A stretch of 56,408 nt of DNA from an uncultured Collinsella sp. Lineage in GTDB: Bacteria > Actinomycetota > Coriobacteriia > Coriobacteriales > Coriobacteriaceae. The position numbers and the translations under genes are program-made. Positions 8,944-17,334 of the stretch are shown here, piece by piece. The number at the start of each line of letters is the position of its first letter. Positions within the stretch are counted from its first letter, which is position 1. Where the stretch lies: NCBI GenBank assembly GCA_900542325.1, contig UQMY01000017.1, positions 1 through 56,408 on the forward strand. Direction: 5' to 3'. The notes below the pieces were generated by a model. The model saw nothing but the letters and a program-made list of their open reading frames with translations. It was not told the origin of the DNA and did not search any database.

Positions 8944-10488
8944 GTGGCTGGAATCGGTTTTGAGCTCAAACGCCTATTTAGGCGCAAGGGTCTGTTTGCC
9001 ACGATGCGCGCCTATGGCTACGCTGGCATTGTGTGCACGGGCCCCATGCTGCTGGGCGTGCTACTCCAGGTGGGTATCTTGGTGCTGTGCGGTCTGTGGG
9101 GCGTGGGGCGCGCCAACCAGGATCTGCTGGTGTGCATGGTGACCTATACACTGCTGGCCTCGCTTACGCTCACAAGCTTTTTCTCCATGCCGGTCACGCG
9201 CTTTTTGGCCGACATGCTCTTTGCCGAGCGCGAGGATGAGATCCTGCCTTCGTTTTGGGGATCTAATGCCATCATGCTCGTTGCGGGCACGGTGCTCTAC
9301 GGCGTCTTTTTGCTGTTCTCGGGGGCCACGCTGCTGCAGGGGCTGCTGTGCCTGTGGCTCTTCAACATCATGATCGTCAACTGGAACGGCATGAGCTATC
9401 TCACGGCCATCAAAGATTATCGTGGCATTCTGTGCAGCTTTGCGGCCGCCATTGGCGTGGCGTGCCTGTGCGCCCTGGCAGCGCTGACGTTGGGACTGCC
9501 GCCGGTCGAGGGCCTGTTGGCGTCAATCGCCCTAGGCTACGGCGTCATGCTTGCCTGGGATGTGGTACTGCTGTACCGGTATTTTCCACAGAGTGATCGG
9601 AGTCCCTGGCGTTTTTTGCGCTGGCTCGACCAATTTATGCCGCTTGCGCTTACGGGGCTGTTTACCAACTTGGGGCTTTTCGTACACCTGGTTATTATCT
9701 GGGCGGGCCCTATTGGCGTGCAGATCAAAGGCCTGTTTTACGGGGCTCCTTACCATGACGTTCCGGCACTCATTGCGTTTTTGACCACACTCGTCACGAC
9801 CGTCAACTTTGTGGTGTCGGTCGAGGTCAATTTCTATCCGCGCTACCGTGACTACTACAGCCTGTTCAACGACGGCGGCGTGGTGGGCGATATTGTGGTG
9901 GCCGAGGAGGAGATGCTCTCCACGCTCAACAGCGAACTGCGCTTTTGCGCGCTCAAGCAGCTGTTTGTGACCGCGGCGGTCATCTCGCTCGAGACTACAG
10001 TGCTCTCGGCCCTGCCGCTGGGCTTTAACAATCTTATGCACGGGTATTTTCGCACGTTATGCGTAGGCTACGGCCTGTATGCCGTGGGCAACACGATCCT
10101 GCTTATCTTGCTGTACTTTACCGACTACAAGGGAGCCGTTCTGGCCTCGGGCCTGTTTGCCGGTGTGGCAGGGCTGGCGACCGCCGTGTCGTTGCTTTTG
10201 CCGCAGCAGTTTTACGGCTTTGGCTTTTTGTTGGGTGCGGTGGTGTTTTTTATCGTGGCGCTGCTGCGGCTCGATACCTATTCCGCCAACTTACCGTATC
10301 GTATCCTGAGTCAGCAGCCCATTGTGGCGACCGACAAAACGGGTCGTTTTACACAGCTGGGCCGCTTGCTCGACCGTGCCGAGCAGCGCTATGAGGAAGG
10401 CCGCCGCAAGGGCGTGCCGCACGGCGCGTTTCAGCGCGCAGTAGTTCGCGTGTATCGCAACCATTGGGGAGGTTCTGATGATCGATAA
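8944..10488 (+). CDS. pelG: PelG, polytopic Pel polysaccharide synthase membrane subunit
   Basis: 514 residues starting at GTG 8944 with the hallmark PelG opening MAGIGFELKRLF. About twelve hydrophobic segments run to residue 460, then a basic cytosolic tail. PelG resembles the MOP flippase superfamily and forms the inner-membrane complex with PelD, PelE and PelF that makes and exports the polymer (family knowledge). It starts three bases after the pelF stop and overlaps the CotH gene by eleven bases, so translation is coupled. There is no sign of decay, which argues that the operon is, or was until recently, under selection despite the stop in pelF. Confidence 0.9.
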   Translation: MAGIGFELKRLFRRKGLFATMRAYGYAGIVCTGPMLLGVLLQVGILVLCGLWGVGRANQDLLVCMVTYTLLASLTLTSFFSMPVTRFLADMLFAEREDEILPSFWGSNAIMLVAGTVLYGVFLLFSGATLLQGLLCLWLFNIMIVNWNGMSYLTAIKDYRGILCSFAAAIGVACLCALAALTLGLPPVEGLLASIALGYGVMLAWDVVLLYRYFPQSDRSPWRFLRWLDQFMPLALTGLFTNLGLFVHLVIIWAGPIGVQIKGLFYGAPYHDVPALIAFLTTLVTTVNFVVSVEVNFYPRYRDYYSLFNDGGVVGDIVVAEEEMLSTLNSELRFCALKQLFVTAAVISLETTVLSALPLGFNNLMHGYFRTLCVGYGLYAVGNTILLILLYFTDYKGAVLASGLFAGVAGLATAVSLLLPQQFYGFGFLLGAVVFFIVALLRLDTYSANLPYRILSQQPIVATDKTGRFTQLGRLLDRAEQRYEEGRRKGVPHGAFQRAVVRVYRNHWGGSDDR

Positions 10489-12247
10489 GTTGATGTCTCG
10501 CCGCTGTCTGATCGAGGCAGCTGCCGGCGCGCTGCTGCTTTCGGGCTGCTCATCTCAGGACGAATCCTCGACCAAAAAAGTCAAAAAGCAGGGCAAGATT
10601 AAAAAGGCCGAGGCCTCCGACCAGTCCAAGCATCTGCGCGATAAGGACGAGCTGTACGAGGTCTATGATGACTCGGGCATTGTGACCATGTATCTGACGG
10701 TCTCTCGCGGCAACAGCTCCGAGAACACGGACCATAGCTGGGCCGAGATCAACACGTACTCGGTGTATGACTATGCCGACATGGGCGTGACGCGCTATCA
10801 GGTTATGGGCCTGCTGCAGGCGGGCGACGAAGACGGCCCGGTGGCCGGCGAGGTTGGCTATGGCGAGGAAGCGCCCAATGCCACCGTGCAGGTGCGCGGC
10901 CAGACATCGAGCTCCTACACGCAAAAGAATTACAAGGTGGAGCTCAAAAAGGGCAAGGGCACCTGGCGCCAACAGCGCGCGATTGCGCTCAACAAGCACA
11001 TGGGTGAGGGTATGCGTTTTCGCAACAAGATGGCCTACGACCTTATCCGCGGGATTCCCCAGATGATGGGCCTGCGTACGCAGTTTGTGCATCTGTGGGT
11101 GTGCGACCAGACCGAAAAGTCCAACGATACCTTTGAGGACTACGGCCTGTTTACGCAGGTGGAGCAGCTCAACAAGACGGCGCTTAAGGCACATGGCCTG
11201 GATAAGAGCGGGTACCTGTACAAGGTGAACAGCTTTGATTTCCATCGCTACGAGGACACCATTAAGCTTGCCGACGATCCCGACTACAACCAGGCAAACT
11301 TCGAGGGCATGCTCGAGATTAAGGGCGATTCGGACCACACCAAGCTCATCGAGATGCTCGATGAGCTCAACGACGAATCGCAAAAGATCGATAACGTGCT
11401 CGACACCTACTTTGATACCGAGAATCTGGTCTATTGGCTGGCGTTTCAGATCCTGACGGGCAACTGCGATACGCAGAACCGTAACTGCTATCTGTACAGC
11501 CCGCTTAACTCCAAGGTCTGGTATATCCTGGATTGGGATAACGACGGCATGCTGCGTAAGCTGGAGCTTACTCTTACCGGGTTCTCGGACTATGCGAGCT
11601 GGGAGCGCGGCGTAAGCAACTACTGGGGCAACGTGCTATTCAATCGTGCGCTGCGCAGTAAGGCGTTTCGCAGTGAGCTCGACCGCGCCGTAAAGGACCT
11701 GCGCTCGTATATGACCGAGGCGCGCCTGGCCAAGATGATCAAACATTATCGCGAGGTTACCGAATCGCTGGTCTTTGCTTCGCCCGATACCGACAATCTG
11801 CCTGTCACCAAGGACCAATACGAGCAGATCGCCGCGGCGATTCCCTCCGAGATCGAGGAGAACTATAAGAGCTACTGCGAGAGCTATAAAAAGCCCATGC
11901 CGTTCTACATTGGCGTGCCGCAGATCGATAACGGTAAGCTGCGTATGAACTGGGATGCGTCCTACGACTTTAAAGCGCGTGACATTCGCTATACCGTGGA
12001 GCTGGCGCGCGACTATGCCATAAGCGACGTGCTTTTTAAGGCCGAGGACGTGCTACTTCCCGAGGTGACCTGTGATGCGCCCGATGCCGGCCAGTATTTT
12101 GTGCGCGTGCGCGCCACCAACTCCGACGGCTATACGCAAGATGCGTTTGACTACTATGTGACCGACGACGGCAAGCACTACGGCATGAAGTGTTTTTACG
12201 TGCAGGACGGCGGTAAGGTCGTGGAGGATACGTATGAGGAGGGCTAG
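10478..12247 (+). CDS. CotH-kinase-domain lipoprotein
   Basis: 589 residues. A short signal peptide ends in a lipobox LSGC with the lipidated Cys at residue 24. ATG 10478 and ATG 10493 (residue 6) are both possible starts. The CotH fold is shown by VQVRGQTSS (R140), QKNYKVELKK with the ATP-binding lysine, and the metal-binding YILDWDNDG (D352, D354, D356). CotH proteins are atypical secreted kinases, first known as spore-coat kinases; many are extracellular in non-spore-formers. A C-terminal fibronectin-like region follows about residue 470. It overlaps pelG upstream and the VTC gene downstream. Its substrate is unknown; a surface protein or the polysaccharide machinery is an inference from linkage. 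Confidence 0.85.
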   Translation: MIDKLMSRRCLIEAAAGALLLSGCSSQDESSTKKVKKQGKIKKAEASDQSKHLRDKDELYEVYDDSGIVTMYLTVSRGNSSENTDHSWAEINTYSVYDYADMGVTRYQVMGLLQAGDEDGPVAGEVGYGEEAPNATVQVRGQTSSSYTQKNYKVELKKGKGTWRQQRAIALNKHMGEGMRFRNKMAYDLIRGIPQMMGLRTQFVHLWVCDQTEKSNDTFEDYGLFTQVEQLNKTALKAHGLDKSGYLYKVNSFDFHRYEDTIKLADDPDYNQANFEGMLEIKGDSDHTKLIEMLDELNDESQKIDNVLDTYFDTENLVYWLAFQILTGNCDTQNRNCYLYSPLNSKVWYILDWDNDGMLRKLELTLTGFSDYASWERGVSNYWGNVLFNRALRSKAFRSELDRAVKDLRSYMTEARLAKMIKHYREVTESLVFASPDTDNLPVTKDQYEQIAAAIPSEIEENYKSYCESYKKPMPFYIGVPQIDNGKLRMNWDASYDFKARDIRYTVELARDYAISDVLFKAEDVLLPEVTCDAPDAGQYFVRVRATNSDGYTQDAFDYYVTDDGKHYGMKCFYVQDGGKVVEDTYEEG

Positions 12248-13025
12248 CGCGCTGCTTGAGCGCTTGGCAGCTCCGCCTGTGCGTGCCACGCAGGAGCGTT
12301 ACCGCCACGAGCTCAAATATCTCATTAACGAGGGCGAGCACGCCGCGCTTGCCTGTCGCATGGCGCCTGTGTTTAAGCTGGACAAGCATGCGCAGGCGGG
12401 CGGTTATACCATTCGCAGCCTGTACTTTGACGACTACTGCAACTCGGCCTACGAGGAAAAAGACGCCGGTATTCTCATGCGCAAAAAGTATCGCGTGCGC
12501 ATCTATAACGGCAGCGACAAGGTGATTAAGCTCGAGCGCAAAAAGAAGTACGGCAGCTGGATCTACAAGGAGGACGCACCGCTCACGCGTGACGAGTTCG
12601 AGCAGATTCTGGCTGGCGACTACGACTTTTTGCTGAGGAGCCCCTATCCGCTCTGTCGCGAGTTCTACATCGAGTGCATCTGTAATATGATGCGCCCGCG
12701 GACCATCGTGGACTACGAGCGCGAGCCGTGGGTGATGGACGAGGGCACCGTGCGCATTACCTTTGATAGCAACGTGCGTGCGGCGGTGGGGAGCTTTGAC
12801 ATCTTTGACGCGACGTTGCCCGCGTTGCCCGTGCTGGAGCCCGGCAAGCTGGTGATGGAGGTCAAGTTTACCGAGTTTTGCCCGCAGCTGGTGCGCGATA
12901 TGGTGCCGCCGGGTGCGGCCGAACTCACGGCGGTCTCTAAGTACTGCCTGTGTTATGACAAGACCGCCTACCTGCGCGGTTTTAACTACTGGGAATCGGA
13001 TTTTGGGAACCGAGGGGATATTTAG
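12234..13025 (+). CDS. VTC domain protein (polyphosphate polymerase-like)
   Basis: 263 residues from ATG 12234, overlapping the CotH gene by 14 bases. It is a nearly complete VTC domain: RHELKYLI (E26, K28), YTIRSLYFDD (R61), KKYRVRIY (K85, R87, R89) and IKLERKKK (K99, E101). These are the basic and acidic residues lining the triphosphate tunnel of yeast Vtc4. In the eukaryotic enzyme the domain makes polyphosphate from ATP. Bacterial relatives are often linked to CotH and DUF4956 genes, as here, and their product is not well established. No transmembrane segment or SPX domain is present, so the partner DUF4956 membrane protein may supply the channel (inference). Confidence 0.88.
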   Translation: MRRASALLERLAAPPVRATQERYRHELKYLINEGEHAALACRMAPVFKLDKHAQAGGYTIRSLYFDDYCNSAYEEKDAGILMRKKYRVRIYNGSDKVIKLERKKKYGSWIYKEDAPLTRDEFEQILAGDYDFLLRSPYPLCREFYIECICNMMRPRTIVDYEREPWVMDEGTVRITFDSNVRAAVGSFDIFDATLPALPVLEPGKLVMEVKFTEFCPQLVRDMVPPGAAELTAVSKYCLCYDKTAYLRGFNYWESDFGNRGDI

Positions 13026-13028
13026 ACC

Positions 13029-13694
13029 ATGAGCACCAGGGACTTTTTTAAGAACTCCGTCTTGGAGGCGTTTGGCCAGGTCGACCCTGCCAAGATCGGC
13101 CTTTCGCTGCTCGTGGCGCTCGCCATGGGCATCCTGATCTACTACGTGTACAAGCGCTTTTTTACTGGCGTGGTCTATTCGCGCAGTTTTGCCGTGACGC
13201 TCGTGGGCATGTGCGTGCTCACCTGCATGGTCACGCTCGCGATCTCGACAAACGTGGTCATCTCGCTTGGTATGGTCGGTGCTCTGTCTATCGTCCGCTA
13301 CCGTACGGCGGTCAAGGACCCGCTCGACCTGCTGTATCTGTTTTGGTCCATTACCACGGGCATTACGGCGGGAGCCGGTATGTATGCGCTCGTGGGGCTC
13401 ACGGCGGTGGTGATCGTGGTGATGATTGCCGGCTTTGCGAGCCATCAGGACAAGGCGCGCGTGTACATGATGGTCATTCACTACACGGGGCAGACCACCG
13501 GCGATGATATCGTGCGTGCATTTGGGCGCACCAAGTTCACCGTCAAATCCAAGACGATGCGCGGTGACAAGGTCGAAATGGCCGTCGAGGTGTTCTCGGA
13601 CGGTGTGGATATGCCCTATGCCGACGCCATCCGCGCACTCGATGGCGTGGAAGATCTAACGCTCATCCAATACAACGGCGAATATCACGGGTGA
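13029..13694 (+). CDS. DUF4956 membrane protein
   Basis: 221 residues with about four membrane helices between residues 20 and 137, then a soluble ferredoxin-like C-terminal domain (about 145-221). The family hallmark GMVGALSIVRYRTAVKDP sits between helices three and four. DUF4956 proteins are regularly found beside VTC-domain and CotH genes. By analogy with the yeast VTC complex a membrane conduit is plausible but unproven. It starts three bases after the VTC gene stop and is the last gene of the Pel-like operon. Confidence 0.88.
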   Translation: MSTRDFFKNSVLEAFGQVDPAKIGLSLLVALAMGILIYYVYKRFFTGVVYSRSFAVTLVGMCVLTCMVTLAISTNVVISLGMVGALSIVRYRTAVKDPLDLLYLFWSITTGITAGAGMYALVGLTAVVIVVMIAGFASHQDKARVYMMVIHYTGQTTGDDIVRAFGRTKFTVKSKTMRGDKVEMAVEVFSDGVDMPYADAIRALDGVEDLTLIQYNGEYHG

Positions 13695-13700
13695 TTTTGT

Positions 13701-13724
13701 TCCGGCGTTCTAACGAACGCCGGA
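13701..13724 (+). terminator. Hairpin at the end of the Pel-like operon
   Basis: TCCGGCGTTC and GAACGCCGGA form a perfect ten-base stem with a TAAC loop seven bases after the DUF4956 stop. No T-run follows, so it may stabilise the 3' end or be an atypical terminator. Confidence 0.5.
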
Positions 13725-13806
13725 CCGCTCGACGCTGCTTGCGCTGACGTTTTCTCGACCTGGGTGAGCTGGTCTTGGTTTGGTTTTATGTAAGGGATGG
13801 TGCCGC

Positions 13807-14799
13807 GTGGACGTGCAACAGCTAGAAGAGTCCTGGGCTGCAAGGGCCGGCGCGCGTGAGGCGTGTCTTGTTGCGGCCTCGCATGTGCCGGCGGCGCTGT
13901 CGATGCTGGGGATTGTGCAGCCCGGCGATCGCTTGGTGGCCTTTGCGGATGACTTTGCCGATGCGTTTGCGCGCGGCTTTGATGCCTGCGACGTTGTGCT
14001 CGTGGGGGAGCCGTCGGTTGCGGCGTTTACCGCCGCGTCTGAGGGCTTTGATGCTTCGTTTGATGCTGGCGGGTCGCATCTGTGGTGGTTCGTCAATTCC
14101 ATCGGCGGGTTTGGCCTACGTGTGCCCGATCTGCGTGCGCTGGGTCGGGCGGCGCGTGAGGCCCGTGCGTTGCTCGTGGTGGATAACACCGTGGCAAGCG
14201 TCTTTGGGTGCGATCCGCTGCGTTTGGGTGCCGTCCTGTCGCTCGAGGCACTCGACCGTGTGTGTACCGGCGTTGCGCCGCGCAAGCTCGTCGCCGCTTC
14301 GGTGGCGCGCTCGCAGCTTAAGCGCCATCGCGTGGATGCCGCCGCCGAGTGTGCGCATGCGCTTCTTGCGGATTGCGGCGCGTCTGCACTCGACCTTTCT
14401 GCTAATGAGGCTTGCATGCTGGAGCGGGGGCTGTCTTCGCTCGACGCTCGCATGCAGGCCCACTTCGATCGCGCCCGTGCGCTGGCCGAGTATCTGGCCG
14501 CCAACGAGATGGTACGCAACGTGCGCTATCCCGGGCTGACCTCGCATCCCGACCATGCGGTTGCAACGGGAATCCTCGAGCACGGCTTTGGCCCGGCAGT
14601 TGAGTTTGACCTTATCGAGCGAAGTGCGGGTGAGCTGTTCGACACATTGCCGGGGGAGTTCCGCACGTCGCCCGCCGGCGGCTCAACAACGCGCCTTTCG
14701 GCCCCGCGTGGTAAGCAGGGGGGCGCCATCCGCCTCTTCGCCGGCACCGACGACCCTCTGCAGGTGGCTGCCACTCTCGATAACGCCCTTCGCAAGTAG
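13807..14799 (+). CDS. Shortened Cys/Met-metabolism PLP-dependent protein
   Basis: 330 residues from GTG 13807, which has the ribosome site AAGGGATGG just upstream; an in-frame ATG at 13780 has none. The protein aligns with the trans-sulfuration family (cystathionine gamma-synthase/lyase): a PGD turn, LVVDNTVAS with the PLP-pyridine Asp, and an IRLF-DDP C terminus. It lacks the roughly 50 N-terminal residues that carry the Tyr/Arg PLP-phosphate contacts across the dimer. The Schiff-base Lys motif (usually SxTKY about 25 residues after DNT) is not clear: the nearest Lys lies in GVAPRK, eight residues late. It may have lost or changed its activity. It is a lone gene between the Pel operon and a repeat element. 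Confidence 0.7.
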   Translation: MDVQQLEESWAARAGAREACLVAASHVPAALSMLGIVQPGDRLVAFADDFADAFARGFDACDVVLVGEPSVAAFTAASEGFDASFDAGGSHLWWFVNSIGGFGLRVPDLRALGRAAREARALLVVDNTVASVFGCDPLRLGAVLSLEALDRVCTGVAPRKLVAASVARSQLKRHRVDAAAECAHALLADCGASALDLSANEACMLERGLSSLDARMQAHFDRARALAEYLAANEMVRNVRYPGLTSHPDHAVATGILEHGFGPAVEFDLIERSAGELFDTLPGEFRTSPAGGSTTRLSAPRGKQGGAIRLFAGTDDPLQVAATLDNALRK

Positions 14800-14816
14800 C
14801 TAATCGGGGTCTGTGT

Positions 14817-14972
14817 CACGAAAACGGCCTATTTACTACGTTTAAGCAATAGGGGTCGACCGCACCCGCCTATTTTGAAAATTACCAAGCTGTTTACCAG
14901 CGGTTTTATTTTCATAATGTCCGGTATGGTCGTGGGTATTCAACTAAACGTAGTAGATGGGCCCGTTTTGTG
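14817..14972. repeat. Structured inverted-repeat element
   Basis: Arms at 14817-14844 and 14945-14972 match in 23 of 28 positions as an inverted repeat, sharing an identical TACTACGTTTA at the inner ends. The 100-base interior is AT-rich and folds further (GAAAAT...ATTTTC). A third partial copy of the arm (AAAACGGCCTA) lies at 15007. The whole lies in a gene-free stretch and looks like a small mobile repeat (MITE-like) or a structured RNA. Confidence 0.5.
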
Positions 14973-15022
14973 GCGCGAGCCTCGACCCGAGGGCGCTGTG
15001 GGCTAAAAACGGCCTAAAAGGA

Positions 15023-15379
15023 CTACTCTGCATTGATGCTGGCGATGAGGTCGTTGGCCTTTGCGGCAATTACTTGGTTGATGTCGGCCTGCAGCTCCTC
15101 GTAGACCGCTATGGCTCGCTCGCCGGCGGGGGTGAGCGATGATCCGCGGGCGCCGTCGCGCTCGATGAGCTTGCAGCCCAGCTGTCCTTCCGCCTCGTTC
15201 ACAATGCGCCAGGCTTTGGAATACGCCATGCCCATGCTCTTGGCGGCGCGGTTGAGCGAGTGCTCGCGGGCGATGCCCTGCAGCAGCAAGACACAGCCAT
15301 GGCCGAACACGCCCGGCAGGTCTTTGTCGCACGCTTGAATGACCAGCTTTGCCGTCGTCTTGTACTCCATGTGCTCCAC
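15023..15379 (-). CDS. ModE/LysR-type winged helix-turn-helix regulator (DNA-binding domain only)
   Basis: 118 residues on the minus strand. The core LNRAAKSMGMAYSKAWRIVNEAE is the N-terminal winged helix of ModE, the molybdate regulator (here positions about 41-63), followed by a wing with LTPAGERA. There is no molybdate-binding TOBE domain, so this is the stand-alone form common in anaerobes. No molybdenum transport or cofactor gene is nearby. An in-frame Met at residue 4 is a possible alternative start. It is divergent from guaB, and the two share the promoter region. Confidence 0.8.
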   Translation of the reverse strand: MEHMEYKTTAKLVIQACDKDLPGVFGHGCVLLLQGIAREHSLNRAAKSMGMAYSKAWRIVNEAEGQLGCKLIERDGARGSSLTPAGERAIAVYEELQADINQVIAAKANDLIASINAE

Positions 15380-15455
15380 GTCTCCCCGCTAAAGTGTTTG
15401 CTGGGTAAACGCAAAGCCTGCGTCAAACCCTCGTGTGCTCTTCTTAAATCATGCA

Positions 15456-15484
15456 TTGTAGCAGTCAAAGTGCGTTAAGATACT
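15456..15484 (+). promoter_or_regulatory. Putative guaB promoter
   Basis: TTGTAG at 15456-15461 and GATACT at 15479-15484 are 17 bases apart, about 80 bases before guaB. The leader between is GC-rich. A good ribosome site AAAAAGGAGAAAC precedes the ATG at 15564. Confidence 0.4.
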
Positions 15485-15563
15485 TCCCCAGTATTGGGCG
15501 CCCAAGGTTGGGCTGGGTCCTACGAGGCCTGCAGCCGACCGGTCGCATGGAAAAAGGAGAAAC

Positions 15564-17075
15564 ATGGCTACGTTCTTTCCCGGTGAGTCCCACACGTTTT
15601 CGGAGTATCTGCTGGTCCCTGGCTACTCGTCCTCGCAGTGCATCCCCAACAACGTCTCTCTTAAGACGCCGCTAACCCGCTTTAAGCGCGGTGAGAAGCC
15701 GGCAATCACCCTGAACATCCCCATGGTTTCCGCCATCATGCAGTCCGTCTCGGGCGTCGACATGGGTGTCGCGCTCGCTACCGAGGGTGGCCTGTCCTTC
15801 ATTTACGGTTCCCAGACCCCTGAGTCCGAGGCCGCTATGGTCAAGGCCGTCAAGGATCACAAGGCCGGCTTTGTTCAGTCCGATTCCACGCTGACCCCCG
15901 ACATGACCATGGAGCAGGTCATCGAGCTCAAGGAGAAGACCGGCCACTCTACCATGCCGGTCACCGACGACGGCACTCCCAAGGGCAAGCTCCTGGGTAT
16001 CGTCACCAGCCGTGACTATCGCCCCAGCCGCGATGACCACCAGAAGAAGGTCTCCGAGTTCATGACCCCGCGTGAGCAGCTCATCGTGGGCGACAAGAAC
16101 ATCAGCCTCAAGGTTGCCAACGATGTCATCTGGGACAACAAGCTCAACGCCCTGCCCATCGTCGACGACAACGATCACCTCATGGGCATCGTCTTCCGCA
16201 AGGACTACGACAGCCACAAGACCAACCCCAACGAGCTGCTCGATAACGACAAGCGCTACATGGTCGGTGCCGGTATCAACACCCGCGACTATGCCGAGCG
16301 CGTGCCGCTGCTCATCGAGGCCGGTGCCGATGTCCTGTGCATCGACTCTTCCGAGGGCTTCAGCGAGTGGCAGAAGCGCACCATCGAGTGGATCCGCGCC
16401 AACTACGGCGAGGACGTCAAGGTCGGTGCCGGTAACGTCGTCGACGCCGAGGGCTTCCGCTTTCTGGCCGACTGCGGTGCCGACTTCATCAAGGTCGGTA
16501 TCGGCGGCGGTTCCATCTGCATTACCCGCGAGACCAAGGGTATCGGTCGCGGCCAGGCCACCGCGCTGATCGACGTCTGCCGCGCTCGCGACGAGTACTA
16601 CGAGGAGACCGGCGTCTACGTGCCCGTGTGCTCCGACGGCGGTATCGTCTACGACTACCACATGACGCTCGCCCTTGCCATGGGCGCCGACTTTATGATG
16701 CTGGGTCGCTACTTCGCCCGCTTTGACGAGAGCCCGACCGAGCGAGTCAACGTCAACGGCCAGTACATGAAGGAGTACTGGGGCGAGGGTTCTGCGCGTG
16801 CCCGCAACTGGCAGCGCTACGACCTGGGCGGCGCCGCGAAGCTCAGCTTCGTCGAGGGCGTCGACTCCTACGTTCCCTACGCCGGCTCCCTCAAGGACGG
16901 CGTGGGCGGCACGCTCTACAAGGTCAAGTCCACGATGTGCAATTGCGGTGCCCTCTCGATCCCCGAGCTCCAGGAAAAGGCACGCCTGACCCTTGTCAGC
17001 TCCACCTCCATCGTCGAAGGCGGCGCCCACGACGTAGTCGTGAAAGACTCCCAGCAGTCTGTGTCTTATCGATAG
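15564..17075 (+). CDS. guaB: IMP dehydrogenase, Tritrichomonas-like type
   Basis: 503 residues. It oxidises IMP to XMP with NAD, the committed step to guanine nucleotides. The catalytic loop GIGGGSICITRETKGIGRGQ carries Cys319, and the flap base R418-Y419 sits in NWQRYDLGG. Two CBS domains lie at about 100-215. Length, Cys319 and Arg418/Tyr419 numbering match the well-studied enzyme of the protozoan Tritrichomonas foetus, and long stretches such as VCSDGGIVYDYHMTLALAMG agree with what I recall of it. That protist enzyme is considered a bacterial acquisition. Most bacterial IMPDHs read GPGSICTTR instead. The gene is monocistronic and ends before a strong terminator. Confidence 0.96.
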   Translation: MATFFPGESHTFSEYLLVPGYSSSQCIPNNVSLKTPLTRFKRGEKPAITLNIPMVSAIMQSVSGVDMGVALATEGGLSFIYGSQTPESEAAMVKAVKDHKAGFVQSDSTLTPDMTMEQVIELKEKTGHSTMPVTDDGTPKGKLLGIVTSRDYRPSRDDHQKKVSEFMTPREQLIVGDKNISLKVANDVIWDNKLNALPIVDDNDHLMGIVFRKDYDSHKTNPNELLDNDKRYMVGAGINTRDYAERVPLLIEAGADVLCIDSSEGFSEWQKRTIEWIRANYGEDVKVGAGNVVDAEGFRFLADCGADFIKVGIGGGSICITRETKGIGRGQATALIDVCRARDEYYEETGVYVPVCSDGGIVYDYHMTLALAMGADFMMLGRYFARFDESPTERVNVNGQYMKEYWGEGSARARNWQRYDLGGAAKLSFVEGVDSYVPYAGSLKDGVGGTLYKVKSTMCNCGALSIPELQEKARLTLVSSTSIVEGGAHDVVVKDSQQSVSYR

Positions 17076-17123
17076 GATAAGAGCTGCACATAAAGGTTGA
17101 GTTTCAACCACGTTATTTAGATA

Positions 17124-17170
17124 AAGCGAGATGCCTGCAAGTCGCAGGCATCTCGCTTGTTGTATTTGCT
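17124..17170 (+). terminator. guaB terminator
   Basis: A perfect 15-base stem (AAGCGAGATGCCTGC at 17124-17138 with its complement at 17144-17158) with a five-base loop and a T-rich tail. Confidence 0.85.
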
Positions 17171-17193
17171 ATCATCAGTCAAGTTAACCTTAG

Positions 17194-17311
17194 GGTCGGG
17201 CGGCTTAGCTTTGTTCGCTACAAGTTCCGCACGCAAAGAAGAGCACTTAATGTGCTCTTCGTCTTGCGCAGGACTGTCCGCAGTAGCGAATGAAGCTAAG
17301 CCGACCGACCC
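17194..17311 (+). promoter_or_regulatory. Long hairpin leader of leuS
   Basis: Arms at about 17194-17221 and 17283-17311 pair over 29 positions with one true mismatch and two G-U pairs. Inside, a second stem (AGTTCC with AGGACT) and a terminal hairpin (AAGAGCAC with GTGCTCTT) continue the fold. The structure ends about 15 bases before the leuS ribosome site AAAGGAGC. There is no T-box TGG bulge sequence and no T-run, so it is neither a T-box nor a terminator by inspection. It may be a structured leader RNA or an inserted palindromic repeat. Confidence 0.6.
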
Positions 17312-17334
17312 CATTAAAGATTAAAGGAGCTGAT

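Noticed and set aside
17171..17334. Leucine T-box before leuS
   Set aside because: No AGGGTGGNACCGCG-type antiterminator sequence and no terminator T-run.
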